From NCBI GenBank assembly GCA_012932295.1, contig JAAONU010000013.1, forward strand, positions 45,150,627 to 45,214,626: a DNA stretch of 64,000 nt, read 5' to 3'. This document shows, in pieces, positions 1 to 10,988 of the stretch. Numbering within the stretch: the first letter of the stretch is position 1; each line of letters opens with the position of its first letter. A model generated the notes under the pieces. The model searched no databases, was not told the origin of the DNA, and saw only the letters and a list, made by a program, of their open reading frames with translations. Position numbers and translations under genes: made by a program. Source of the stretch: Cyclina sinensis. Its lineage: Eukaryota > Mollusca > Bivalvia > Venerida > Veneridae.

Positions 1-291
1 GGTAAGCACCTCTTATCAAGGAAGAACCAATTACCCATACACTGAAATTCTCTGAAAGTCCTTAAACAGATATTTTAATCTAATTCTTCTCTGAGACACT
101 AATATAATTCGATGTTTGATTTAGAAGTAGCATACATAATATTCAAATGTGTATATGCGTATATCCAATGAGAAATATCTTAATCGTATGCGGTGTTAGG
201 CCGAATTGTATATAGTCTTTATAATTTTTGATAATGTCATCGTATGAGTGGAATGAACACAGTGACGAGTACCTATAGATGAAACATACAT
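1..291. other. AT-rich sequence, no gene seen
   Basis: I see no coding frame of useful length, no splice-bounded exon and no repeat here. It leads into the microsatellite that starts near 292. Confidence 0.6.
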
Positions 292-583
292 TCATCTTTA
301 TATCTTTATCTTTGAATCTTATATATCTGTATCTTTACATCTTTATGTATCTTTAACTTTACATCTTTATCTTTACATCTTTACATCTCTTTATCTTTAT
401 ATATATCTTTATCTTTACTTATATATCTTTATATCTTTATCTTTATATATCTTTATCTTTACATCTTTATCTCACATCTTTATCTTTACATCTTTATCTT
501 TGTATATCTTTACATCTTTATCTTTACATCTTTATCTTTGTATATCTTTATCTTTACATCTTTATCTTCATATATCTTTATCA
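292..583. repeat. CTTTAT / CTTTACAT microsatellite
   Basis: About 290 bases are built almost only from the words ATCTTT, CTTTAT, CTTTACAT and TATATCTT in irregular order. This is a compound, interrupted microsatellite. The strand asymmetry (pyrimidine-rich on +) is strong. No gene is associated. Confidence 0.9.
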
Positions 584-1280
584 TAATGTCGATGTACAGA
601 GATCCGACATCGGTCTCTCTATACGCGCGATGGCAACTTTACTATTTATAAGCCAAAGGCGGACCGCCGGCCTAAACACTTTATAGGCAAAGGGCAGGTC
701 CTATACTTTATTTTCATAATTTTGAAAGAATGCAGTAAGTGCCACATTGGTTTGTGTAATAGCATCTTATCTTTTTATCTTTATCGCCACATTTTTCTCA
801 TAGATCATCTATCTTTCCATTACATCATTATGACTTTCAATAATCATTATGTCTTTCCAATAATCATTGTGTCTTTATCAATCAAAAATAACATGTTCTT
901 TGTTCCACACCGCATAGATTAAAACATTTATCATAATAGACTGTACCAGAGCATCTATTGAACTAAAATCTTCATCCGTGTAACTGAGGCAATATATATA
1001 TTGTATCGAATAACTAGGGTCTTTATCCCATGATAATTTCTATTTTTGTATAATTAGGTAAAGAACGCAAATGAGTAAATAACACTAAACTTGGGAAATA
1101 ACATTGAAATGTCACCAAATTAAGCGATAAAATAGCTAAAGCTTAACATTTCAACATATGTACAAAAGTAATTTATAGAGCTCGAAGTCTAAACTTTGTC
1201 GATGACAAGACGTTATGGGAATTTATGACTTAAGTAAAGATTGGGCGAAATCTTAACGGCCTTGATATTATGAATTAGAG
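584..1280. other. gene-free stretch before the retroelement
   Basis: Mostly AT-rich. A short GC-richer patch at about 600-705 (CGCGATGGC, GGCGGACCGCCGGCC) stands out but matches nothing I recognise. A 66-codon open frame at 722-922 has no domain-like composition and is probably chance. Confidence 0.5.
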
Positions 1281-1530
1281 ATAAAACGCTATGATCCGTC
1301 CTCGGTATCATTTGTTATAACTTAGTTTTACCGAATATAAGACTTGTAAGCACTTGGTTGGATTAAACATTTGATAGTTTCGAGAGGATAACCTTGAATG
1401 AGAGATAAAACACTATGATCCGTCGTCGGTATCATTGTTGTACCTTATGTTAACCGAATATAAGATTTGTAAGCACTTGATCTCCATCTACCATTGGATT
1501 TAATAGTTTCAATAGGATAACCGTCTCGAT
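1281..1530 (-). repeat. tandem duplication of the recombinase 3' end
   Basis: Bases 1281-1395 and 1402-1530 are two diverged copies of the same segment of about 115-130 bp. Both contain GAGATAAAACNCTATGATCC, then CCGAATATAAGA, then TTGTAAGCACTTG, and both end in GGATAACC. The inner copy encodes the C-terminus of the tyrosine recombinase including the catalytic Tyr. The outer copy repeats the same end but lacks the segment coding for the conserved GRWR stretch. It may be part of the element's terminal repeat system or a later duplication. Confidence 0.75.
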
Positions 1531-2039
1531 ACATTCCCGTAACTCGACCGATTCTAAAAGAGTGAGCTTTTATGTTGCCTATATCAAGGCCGATAAATTT
1601 CAGAGCTTTTTTAAGAACAGCGTTAAACTGGTATGACGTCAAGGGACTTCCGTCAAAATGGCTGAAAAGCGGACCATCTTCGTGAGGCCGAGACTGATAG
1701 CTGAGATATGTCTGAATATGATGGTAGCAAAACATAGTCTTGTCTTCAAGTGCAACATCAATAAAACTGCCTGATGCTTTTTGATCAGTCTTTGAACGTT
1801 TGAAATATAAACGGATTTTACTATCGCCCATAACGATATCATCCTTCGCAAGCAAATAGCAAATAGTCATCAGACTTTTTATTAGCCGAAGTGAATTCGC
1901 TTATTCGTAGTAACGCTATATAAGCCAACGAGAAAGCAGCCGAAAACAGCATACATTCATATTGGGAGCGACAAATGATTTTTAAAGAAGACAAAAGTTT
2001 TTGCAATATGCTGATGGTAATGGGCTGCCTTAAATAATT
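1445..2039 (-). pseudogene. tyrosine recombinase, C-terminal catalytic half
   Basis: This is the catalytic domain of the element's tyrosine recombinase, the enzyme that would insert the circular cDNA. On the - strand the first catalytic Arg lies in ALLRISE (codon at 1905-1907). A KTD motif follows near 1790, HSFR (His and second Arg) at 1553-1564, then GRWR and the nucleophile Tyr in SYIR at about 1460-1462. All key residues are present. The reading frame changes once between about 1845 and 1870, so the copy is broken. It is separated from its N-terminal half by the nested insertion at 2040-2667. Confidence 0.85.
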
Positions 2040-2667
2040 ATGTCTCCCCCCAAAAATGGGGGAGACATATTGTTTTTCCCCTGGTTGTCCGTCCGTCCGT
2101 CCGTCCGTCTGTCCGTCACAAAATCGTGTCCGCTCTGTATCTTCCAAAGCCCTTGAAAGATTTTTATGAAACTTGGGTCAGATGTTCACCTCATCAAGGC
2201 GGCGTGCAGAACCCACTTTGTGGGTGTGGTGTCTCAAGGTCAAGGTCACACTTGGAGGTTTAATGTCAAATGCCACAAAATCGTGTCCGCTCTGTATCTT
2301 CCAAAGCCCTTGAAGGATTTCTATGAAACTTGGGTCAGATGTTCACCTCATCAAGGCGACGTGCAGAACCCACCTTGCGGGTGTGGTGTCTCAAGGTCAA
2401 GGTCACACTTGGAGGTTAAATGTCAGTTGCCACAAAATCTTGTCCACTCTGTATCTTCAAAAGCCCTTGAAGGATTTTTATGAAACTTGGGTCAGATGTT
2501 CACCTCATCAAGGCGACATGCAGAAATCACTTTGCGGGTGTGGTGTCTCAAGGTCAAGGTCACACTTGGAGGTTAATTGTCAAATTTTACAATCGTCTGA
2601 CTCAGTACTGCCTGCAGCAACTGGCTGGGGGGAGACATATGTTTTTGTTCAATCAAAAACCCATTTC
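2040..2667. mobile_element. short nonautonomous element nested in the recombinase
   Basis: The insert begins with ATGTCTCCCCC and ends with GGGGGAGACAT near 2638, a perfect 11-base inverted terminal pair. A second copy of the GGGGGAGACAT motif sits just inside the left end, making a small hairpin at 2040-2070. A (GTCC)n run at 2090-2116 and a 157-bp tandem array fill the interior. It codes for nothing recognisable; the open frames inside are by-products of the array. It splits the recombinase coding region exactly, so it arrived after the retroelement. The right boundary could lie anywhere from 2638 to 2667. Confidence 0.75.
2117..2587. repeat. 157-bp tandem repeat, three copies
   Basis: Three units begin at 2117, 2274 and 2431 with CACAAAATC and stay about 90% alike. 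Each contains GAAACTTGGGTCAGATGTTC and TCAAGGTCAAGGTCACACTT. Because 157 is not a multiple of three, the overlapping open frames drift between phases, which argues against coding. The TCAAGGTCAAGGTCA half-site pair resembles a direct repeat of a nuclear receptor half-site; this may be coincidence. Confidence 0.92.
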
Positions 2668-3062
2668 TAGTTATTTCTGCCCTTTGTTCTGCGAATACCT
2701 TCCAACATACTTTTTACTACGAATTTCTTGGTGTTATCAGCGAGATCATTAAGCTTGTTCACGTAGCTGATGGCAGACACATGCGAATTTATAGTCTGAA
2801 ATGCATACTGTTGTAGAGACATATAGGCTATATATTCTGTTATTTGTTGAACAGTCGGGGGCCATACTAGTGGAATATCCAGTAGAAGACAGAAATTTGT
2901 AAATGATTTGATAGCAACCTCATAATTCTTCTGAGTGTTTAAAGAGAGGGAGGAATTGATCAGTCTGTCTACTTCCGGTTGAAGATCAAAAGAAAGTCTG
3001 CTGGGACACTGCACGGTTGTCTTGCTGCGTAGTGCGGCAATTCCCGATGTAACCTCGACCAC
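2667..3062 (-). pseudogene. tyrosine recombinase, N-terminal half
   Basis: 131 residues on the - strand form the core-binding (SAM-like) N-terminal domain of the DIRS-type recombinase. The pattern of a short helix, STQKNY-like text (here LNTQKNYEVAIKSF) and a later TINSHVSAISY segment is typical of these proteins. The frame starts inside the last ~95 bases of the RNase H frame, an overlap common in this class of element. It ends where the nested element begins, and the catalytic half resumes at 2039. Confidence 0.82.
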
Positions 3063-4645
3063 TGGAAACGACTAATAGAATCAGCAATAGTATTGAATTT
3101 TGTACCGATATGTTTGCCTTTGATCTGAATATTGTTCTTTAAAACAAGAAGCATCAAGTGTCTGATTAGATCCATTACACGTTTATTTTTCGAGGACTTT
3201 TTGTTAAGAATTTGAACTAAAGACTGGTTATCTGATCTTAATAGAATCTTTTTGTTTTTCATAGTCGCTCCCCATAAATGGAATGCTAGAACGATCGGCA
3301 CAAGCTCTAGATATGTGATATCATGAAATATATTGGTGTCCCAATTATCAGGCCATTTAAATACGCACCAGTCACCTTTGAAATAACAACCACAACCAAA
3401 ATCCTTATTGCCTGAAGCATCTGTATACAACTCAATAAAAGTGTTTTCAAACCATTCACTTTCATTGAAGAATGCAGTTCCATTAAATTCGTTTAAAAAT
3501 GATAACCATATCGAAGCGTCGTCACGCATTCCGTTATTCACCCGTATAAAGTGGTGTGGTTTATTAGCATGTGACATTGCATCGTAAAACCTGCGCAGAA
3601 AGGCTCTTCCGGTGGGAATGGCTTTGGTTATGAAGTTCAGCAAGCCGACAATAGACTGTAGTTCGGACAAACGAATCTTTTTAAAAGACAACAGGCGAGA
3701 AATTTCGATTTTTGCTTTATCGATCTTATCATCGGGTACTCGAATGGTTTGTTTTTCCGCATCAATATCAAGTCCTAAATACGTAATGACCTTTAGAGGT
3801 CCTATAAGTTTTTCTGGACATAAATGTATACCTAAATTAAAGCATTCACTTTGAAATAGCTCAAAAATATCTCAGCAATGTATAAAGGTAGAACCTGCCA
3901 TGAAAAAGTCATCAAGGAGATGTGTGATATTATTTGTACCCGATTTTTTTTTTATTAGCCATTCTAAAAACGACGCAATTTTTTCAAATATGAAACATGC
4001 GCTAGCTGAGCCTTGAGGTAGCATTTTTTGTACCCAGTAACCATCTTCAGATTTAATGCCAAGTAGATCAAAATCGGCAGGTGCTACCGGACATAAATTG
4101 AAGGCAGACTTAATATCAGCTTTACAACAGAATGCGGATTTTCCTATAGTTTGAACAATAGTCACAGCTCGATCGAATAAAGCGTACTTAACGTGCCTAA
4201 AATCAGGCTCAACGAAGTCGTTAACACTATGTCCTTCCGGAAAAGACAAATTAGTAATTAACCTCCAGCCGCCTGACCGTTTAGGAACGAGACCGACGGG
4301 ATTTATGCGTAAGTTTGAAATCGGTGGGGTCACAAATGGACCGGCAATCCACCCAAGTGCTTTATCGTCCTTCAATTTTTTACTTAAAACATCACTATTC
4401 ATTTTTGCAGACTTGAGATTTTCGGAAACTAACGGGTTTCTTGGCCCGGAATAATTTAGGCTAAAACCATGTTTAAAACCAGACAAAATAAATGAGGCGT
4501 CTTTTTTATCGTACCCCCTTAACTCTTTCTCTAAATTGTAAATGTTAATTGGTGTTGACCCTATGTCCCATAAATCGTCTGGGTTGGTACGACCTTGATG
4601 CGGCTGATGGAACTTGTTGAGGAGGTTGCCTGAAACGAGCACCAT
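2969..4645 (-). pseudogene. reverse transcriptase / RNase H polyprotein with one stop
   Basis: One frame runs from 4645 to 2969 and is interrupted by a single TGA at 3872-3874. Reverse transcriptase motifs appear in order: VPKRSGGWRLI, then ADIKSAFNL (motif A Asp), LPQGSASACFIF (motif B), and LLDDFF (the DD catalytic pair of motif C). The stop lies just after motif C. RNase H follows with LYTDASG, YLELVPIVLA, RSDNQSLVQ and ADSISRF, which give the D-E-D-D set. The protein would copy element RNA to DNA and degrade the RNA strand. The Met at 4645 is the first in frame and overlaps the end of gag by about 100 bases. Confidence 0.9.
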
Positions 4646-5502
4646 AATGTCTTATGGCATGTCCAGGTGCAAAAGGAGTACTAGGGGAAGATTGCCAAGG
4701 TTGGAACGAGCTACCGTAACTTGAAAATGGCCTTGAGCCCTTTGCAGGACAGGAAAGAGCAGGGTGATTTCCAGAGCATTTCAAGCACTTGTGCATGTAT
4801 GAGCACAATCTATTTATACAGTAGCCTGTGTTGTTAAAGATATAACATCTCTTTGATGAAATGACTGAAGCACTTAACTGGGGTTCCATGTACATAGTCC
4901 AAAGTTGGGGATCAACTTCCTCCCATTTAACAGTTTCATTTACAAACTTCTTTAATCTGAACTGCCTATCATAAGTGGACCATCCCGTATGTTTTTGGGC
5001 TGCTTGTCTAACGTTTGAGATATATTGCAAAAGACTGCTAATTTCAGATGGATGTTTTTCAACGAAAACAGAAATGAAAATGTGGAAAGCGTCAGTCCAC
5101 TTATCAATATTTTCCGTAATTTTGGGAGGTGGCTCATTGCTTGATACAACAAGTTCTCCATTAATAATCTGAATTTTTTGTTTGTTGTCAGTCTGTGGTT
5201 TCGGGAGAAGCTGGTTAAGTTCTACAAACTTATTGGACCATATTTTTTTCTTTAAGTTGTTGAGAAATATGAGCAGTTAAAATGTTAGAACAATGGAAAG
5301 AAGAAATAACACCTGTTCCGCTCTTTTGCTGGTGCTGGTTCCTAGGCGGCGCACTGTTATTTTGCTGCGTACTGTCATTTTGCTGGTTCCTAGACCGCGT
5401 ACTGTCCATTTCCACGGGCTCTGCGGGGACTCTTGATCTCTTTGTAGCCACTAGGTCAGCCAAATTCTCACGTTCCGACGTACGACTTTGACGTTTAGGC
5501 AT
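4545..5502 (-). pseudogene. gag-like protein with Cys/His cluster, frameshifted
   Basis: The first part (5502 to about 5250) is a polar, Gln/Asn-rich N-terminus starting MPKRQSR. A one-base shift in an A-rich run near 5250 moves the reading frame; the second frame continues to 4545. Near 4749-4847 it carries a Cys/His cluster spaced C-x8-C-x4-C-x3-H-x-C-x2-C-x3-H-x4-C, as in gag-like proteins of animal DIRS elements, where it probably binds RNA. The C-terminus is rich in Ser, Pro and Gln. It sits directly upstream of the RT frame. Confidence 0.78.
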
Positions 5503-5614
5503 CTCATTTGATATGAAATTTAAGTAAAGATGAAATGCTTAAATGTAGATCTAGATAATTTTATGAAACCAGTAACATTAAGACAGTCAGAGAGGTGACG
5601 ACAAGATATAATAG

Positions 5615-5988
5615 AGATAATAAAATTATCAATAAAATGTTGTATTAGCTATAATCCTCGTCAGTATTAAGTCAGAAATAAATAAAATCCTTCAATGAGG
5701 CATTAAAAGAGTACGGCAGAATTCTGCAGCTGTGGGTTCGAAACCCAACATAATAGTGATAATAAAATTATCAACAAAATGTTGTATTGCTATAATCCTC
5801 GTCAGTATTAATAAAATTATCAATAAAATGCTGTATTTGCTATAATCCTCGTCAGTATTAATAAAATTATCAATAAAATGCTGTATTTGCTATAATCCTC
5901 GTCAGTATTAAGTCAGAAATAAATAATCAATCTTCAATGAAGCATTAAAGGATTAAGGCAGCACTTTGCAGCTGTGGGTTCGAAACCC
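5615..5988. repeat. compound tandem repeat with internal 50-bp amplification
   Basis: A long unit occurs twice, running from GATAATAAAATTATCAA through CCTCGTCAGTATTAAGTCAG to GTGGGTTCGAAACCC (ends near 5747 and 5988). In the second copy the first part is amplified: units starting at 5761, 5811 and 5861 repeat at 50 bp. Each long unit ends in GGTTCGAAACC, which fits the RNA polymerase III box B and sits in a GGGTTCGAAACCC near-palindrome. No box A is evident. Confidence 0.85.
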
Positions 5989-8033
5989 GTAAAGATTCGC
6001 TCTCACAAACTTCACATTCATCTATCTGTGTGAATACAGGGGTCCTCAGACTTGTAAACGAATACAAGTAATGAGACACAACATGCGAAAAGTCGCGCGT
6101 GGCAGAATGCCGGAAGTCAACTTTAAACTATTTTATAATTTTTATCTCTACAAACCTGTATCCGCCATTGATAATCAAACCAATTAGCTATAAGGAAGGA
6201 AATATTAATTACATAAATGAGAGAAAAGTTCTTAAAAGAAAGTTGAACGGCATTAAGGCCCACGTGGGCCCCACGTGCTGATATATTTTTGACTAAATAA
6301 AGTCGTTTTCCTGGCAAAATTCTCAATTTAATTATAATATTTATTGGACAAGAGTAAAATGATTTATAAATAATTCTCAAATATAATTTTAAATCATGAA
6401 AATAATTTTTTAAACTTTCAAAATAAAAATCGTATTTCTACCTTCCAGTTCAAGTTCCCAATAGGAAAAGAATTTGAAAAGCATGGAGCTGGGTTTAAAT
6501 AGTGATCTAAAATTAGCTCGTAGAATTCATTACGTCATAGGTCAGAACGACAAATCGGGGAAAGTCTTCAGTGTAAAATAAAGAAGTTTAATCTTGAGCG
6601 ATTAAACTAGAACTTAGATAACTTTTTCTAGTTTTCCTCAGTCTTATTCCAGTACACAATGTAAGGATTCAGAAGAAATAAAACCATTTTGCCTCTCAAA
6701 AGGTCAAGGTAAGGTCGAATTGGATCAATAAAAATTAGAAGATAAGTACAGACTTAGATCCAGGCTGGTCCAAGACTAACTGAGCTATGAAGCCACTTGA
6801 TGTAGCCTTGCAAAAAGCCAACATATATTTTTCATTAAGCACGTATGTCTTTTTTGTGTCCTTATACATTTTGTTAATAAAATTTAAATTTCAACGGAAA
6901 TGCAACATTTTTGCTGAATACGGTTCCTTCATCAAAATTGTAATTATCTATTAAAATATTCATTAAGCATTTGGTAGGGGCAGAACAAAACGATGAAAGC
7001 TAGATTCTATTGTAATCTAGAGACAAGTCAAGAACATGATGCTGAACTACTTAAGAAAATATGTTAGGACGAGTGCCCTAGTAATGACGTTGCATATATA
7101 TCTTGAATAAATCATTTATTTAGTCTTTTCAGATTTTTTGTTTTTCTCGTGGCATTTAGACTTCGCTACAATTAATCAACCACACAAGTATTGGACACAA
7201 TATTTTCTTGAGACAACTACCTATTCAAATCTAAAAATAGAAATAACAAGTAACATGATACATTAAAAAATCTGAAATTTGTTTTATTGTCTTAACCGAA
7301 ATCCACATATTGCACGGATTCGCAATTTTACTTTTTCTTGTATTTTCATATATAGATAGGCAGTTGTTTCCTGAAAATATTTCAAATGTGATTTTTGTCT
7401 CATTTATAGATAAATGTTTTGAAATTTGTCCGCGTTTGATAAAAATATCGTTGGTATTATGAAAAATGGCGATACATGAAAACTAGTCCGTCAATCCTTT
7501 TACATTGAAGTAGTGTATGGTTGTTCGTATTATATTGTAAAAGGAACCGAACATGACAACTTGGTCATGGGCCATTACGAAAAAAGAAAGCTAATGAGAT
7601 TTGCAAGGTCTGGTCACTGTCTGGCAAACATTGAAAATATTGCTTTTATTGTCATTAATTGGGAACTATATGATGCTTTTCAGTGGTAGGGGCATACAAA
7701 CTTACGTAAAGCAATAAGTGAAAGGTTTTGGTAAATTTATTCTTGACAAATCAAAATGTACGACGGCGGTATGGAGTATTTGTATGTATAAGATTAGAGC
7801 ATATTTTATCTTGTTTTGATATAGGTATGAAAGCCCAAGTCTTAGAAAGTAAAGACTTGTTCAATCATTAATCATTGGCTTACTTTAAAACAATGTACTA
7901 AATCTCTATAGAGTGAATAAACACAACTAAAGTGACTATAACTAAGAGCAGTTGTTCTTTTGTAAAGAACTAAAGAATTATGTGTTAGGAAGTCTAGATC
8001 GCAGCTGCATCAGTCATAGTCATCTTCAAAACG

Positions 8034-8105
8034 TCCATGTAAAACAAACATAAAAGGTCCATGTAAAACTAACATTAAAGGTCCATGTAAAACAAACATA
8101 AATGA
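8034..8105. repeat. 24-bp tandem repeat, three copies
   Basis: GTCCATGTAAAACAAACATA and close variants start at 8034, 8058 and 8082. The period is a multiple of three, which is why a 68-codon frame reads through on the - strand. Confidence 0.85.
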
Positions 8106-10124
8106 TTTCGATTTTATGCTTTGTAGAATATCGTTATAGGCAAGAACACAATGTATTTTAAACGTAACTGGATCAGTTCTGGGCTTCTTAAAAGAAAGGT
8201 CTAGTAAAATATACAAACAACTGATTTAATTCTACTAAGATAGTTTATATAGACAAGAAGATAATGTCTTTTACAGAAGATTTGGATTTCTGTTGCTGAA
8301 ACATTTCAGTTCGTTTTGCAAATCCAAAACAAAACTATTTGCATATTAGTATGTGCACTTTAGATCGTACCTTGTATTCATGCCCCTTACCTCTGTGAAT
8401 AAATCATTCAAAGATTTATATATTTCCTTATTTACTGTCCAATTTGGATACATGCTTGGATAAATCACGATTCGGAAGTACAAACGCATTGATTGTTGAC
8501 ATATTCCTTTGCAGGTCTACTTGTTTGTTAATTACCCGAAATGTTAAGTTGCTTCAATTAGCTATAACATTATGTTTATCGTAGGCAGTAGTTTACTTAT
8601 TGATGCTTGAACTGGAATTCTCCTACGAAATATGTTACTTCAGTTGCACATTAGCAGGAATGTTAATGGTACTTGTAGATCTTGTTGACCGTAACTGGTA
8701 AATATTGCATATGTTTTCCCATAGACCGTATGCTTAAGTGATATGCCAACAAGTAAAACAAAACCTGTGTTCAATTCATTTATGTAACTGTAATTACGAC
8801 ATGGGAATTTACTTGAATACTCATTGGTACATGTTTTCTTTAGATATAAGGGTCCGCTCTCTATGTTATTTTCTCAGATGTGGTTGATTTTCAGACATTC
8901 AAAACTCAATTGTTTCCGTTCTTAAGCCTTAAATACTACAGTTGCAATACGATCGAACAAATCTCGATCTAACGAAATTACGTTGTCCTACGAAAACATT
9001 CTTCTGTCTTCTCCAAGCTGTAAAATTCAGACATCTCGCAAAAATTGATCTAAATTTAAAATGGACGTCTTCATAAAACAGATAGAGAACTAATCAGGCA
9101 AAGATCTTCTACCTGCTTTAATTCAGTAATTCTTGATTACATCTAGCGGACAACGACTCGCAGTAAAGTTTTCATCAAATTTAAGTGGTTTTTTTACAGT
9201 ATCATTTTCTGCTCCTAAGAGAAAACGTCTATCTGAAAGTTATATTCGATTTTAAATGATGCTTATCTTTACATTTAGTCAAGGTTTGTGTATTTCATAA
9301 TGAAGACAGCAATCATGGTAAATAGATGCCACTGATAACACGTTTTATGTGTTTACCGTTTTCCATCTTACAAAATACATCTCATAAAAATCCCTCGTCA
9401 ATGTCTTAGACCGATTCATCATCTATTTACAGCATTGATATACTTTTTGATAAATCGCTCCTTTCTCGTTTATTTTCTCTTTTATGATTCTCTTCGACAA
9501 AATTAAATGCCCCAGTCTATCGCTTGCACAAATTAGATTGAAATTGGACAGCATTCACATTAACTTTCCTTCTCCGAGATTGAAGAAGTAGACGAAACGG
9601 TGATGTAGCGCAGGAATATGTTAGAGTTGAGAGCGAGGGATCATATTATTCGTCTATTACACGTCAACAATCAAATGATGGTCAAATGAGGTGGCACTAG
9701 AATGTCATTTAGAGAAAATAGCAAGACATAAGATAGTCTCTGATATTATCATACATCTTTTATTTCTAGTTTACCGATACAGTGAGAGCTTTTATATTTG
9801 TTTTAGATTAGTAATATTCACTAAACGAATATTTGTCAAGAAGACAAAATTTTGTAAGATCCGATCCTGTTTCCAGTATTTCATTTGTTAATCAAAAGTT
9901 TTTTAAGCCTACAAGTACGAATTAGAATCAGGCGTTTGGAAAAAGCGTCTTAAGATACCCGTGTGCAAAGAAGTTTTAGTCGCAACTTACATTATGGCTT
10001 GATCATGCTTTTACTTAGAAGATTAAAAAAAGTCAGTACAAACTGGACTGCCTAGAAAAATCAGTACAAACTGGACTGCTTAGAAAAGTTGCTTGCATGT
10101 TTATTGTCATAATCTGGCCATTTA

Positions 10125-10127
10125 AAA

Positions 10128-10158
<31 letters not shown>

Positions 10159-10163
10159 ATATT
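10125..10163. repeat. (AAAT)n microsatellite
   Basis: About ten uninterrupted AAAT units. Confidence 0.95.
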
Positions 10164-10799
10164 TATATCAGTTAAACAACATTATTGCATGCCTTTTGCA
10201 TGGCAAAGGGATTTGGTGTAAATGTGTCTGGCATGATACATAATCAGTTAAAAAGAGATGACTAAGTAACATTTTAAATCAAAACCTAAATGTTACACTT
10301 ATTTTGTCATTTAATGAGGGCAATTCAGTTAACAAAAATAGCTTGCAAGTTTAATATTGTTTTTACTGTTTCCGTAAGCTTGAAATATTCTGTTCACTAT
10401 GTTTCAAAACCCGAATTATAAAAGACGTTTTTTTTTCAGATTATTTCAAGACTTGATTGCCCTTATTATTTTTTTCACAGAATTACTAGACCTTGAAATA
10501 TATAAATTGTTGTTTTAACTTATGAAAAAAAAACTTACAGCCATGCAATAGTTTTGGTGAAACTAATTAGTTAAATGACATTCCGTTTTTTTTTCTTTGA
10601 CTATTTTTATAAACGGTTTGATAATATCTATTCTAACACTATCCGCAATTTGCCGACAATAAACAAAGAAGGAATTGAGCGTGATATATCATAGGCAGTA
10701 TAGCACGCTGAATACAAGCGCGCGTCCGCTGACGTCACTGAGAACGCCACTGCTAAATAGTGCACATATGTACGTCCCTTATAAATATACGTACGTGTT

Positions 10800-10988
10800 A
10801 GAATGGAAATAGATTTTAACATTTTCGTGATCTACCGTCGTATATATATCACGGATTCTCGTTCATATGCGTAATTATTTAATCACTCAGGCCTACGGCC
10901 TTCGTGATTAAATTACTACGCATCTGAACTCGGCACCGTGATATATCAGACGGTATATCACTCAAACTTAAAATCTATTTCCTAATTA
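10800..10988. repeat. foldback (hairpin) element, about 190 bp
   Basis: The two halves are imperfect inverted copies across the full length. GGAAATAGATTTTAA on the left pairs with TTAAAATCTATTTCC on the right, and ATATATCACGG pairs with CCGTGATATAT. The centre AGGCCTACGGCCT is also self-complementary. This is the structure of a foldback MITE. No coding potential. Confidence 0.82.

Larger units (their letters stand above)
1281..5502 (-). mobile_element. DIRS-order tyrosine-recombinase retrotransposon, degraded
   Basis: Reading the - strand from 5502 to 1281 gives a gag-like protein with a Cys/His cluster, then reverse transcriptase plus RNase H, then a tyrosine recombinase. This is the content and order of DIRS/Ngaro-type elements, which integrate with a tyrosine recombinase instead of an integrase. 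I see no protease, no integrase and no methyltransferase motif after RNase H. The copy is dead: there is a frameshift in gag, one in-frame stop in RT, a frameshift in the recombinase, and a nested insertion of about 0.6 kb. Damage is light enough for all domains to read easily, so inactivation looks fairly recent. The terminal repeats were not resolved, so the outer limits are approximate. Confidence 0.88.
5989..10799. other. gene-free AT-rich stretch
   Basis: No exon, RNA gene or transposon protein is recognisable. Open frames at 6099-6380, 8010-8216, 9691-9891 and 10628-10822 are short with no domain-like composition. A short duplication (CAGTACAAACTGGACTGC, twice) lies at about 10034-10080. 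Confidence 0.55.

Noticed and set aside
1839..2147. A 102-codon gene on the - strand starting MEDTERTRFC
   Set aside because: Its first 38 codons are nested-element sequence and the rest is the interrupted recombinase; the start is artificial.
2166..2752. Three overlapping open frames with repeated MKLGSDVHLIKA-type peptides
   Set aside because: They come from the 157-bp tandem array in three phases; no single frame carries the repeat through.
5735..5988. tRNA genes at the GGTTCGAAACC motifs
   Set aside because: Only a T-arm-like palindrome is present; no acceptor, D or anticodon arms fit upstream.
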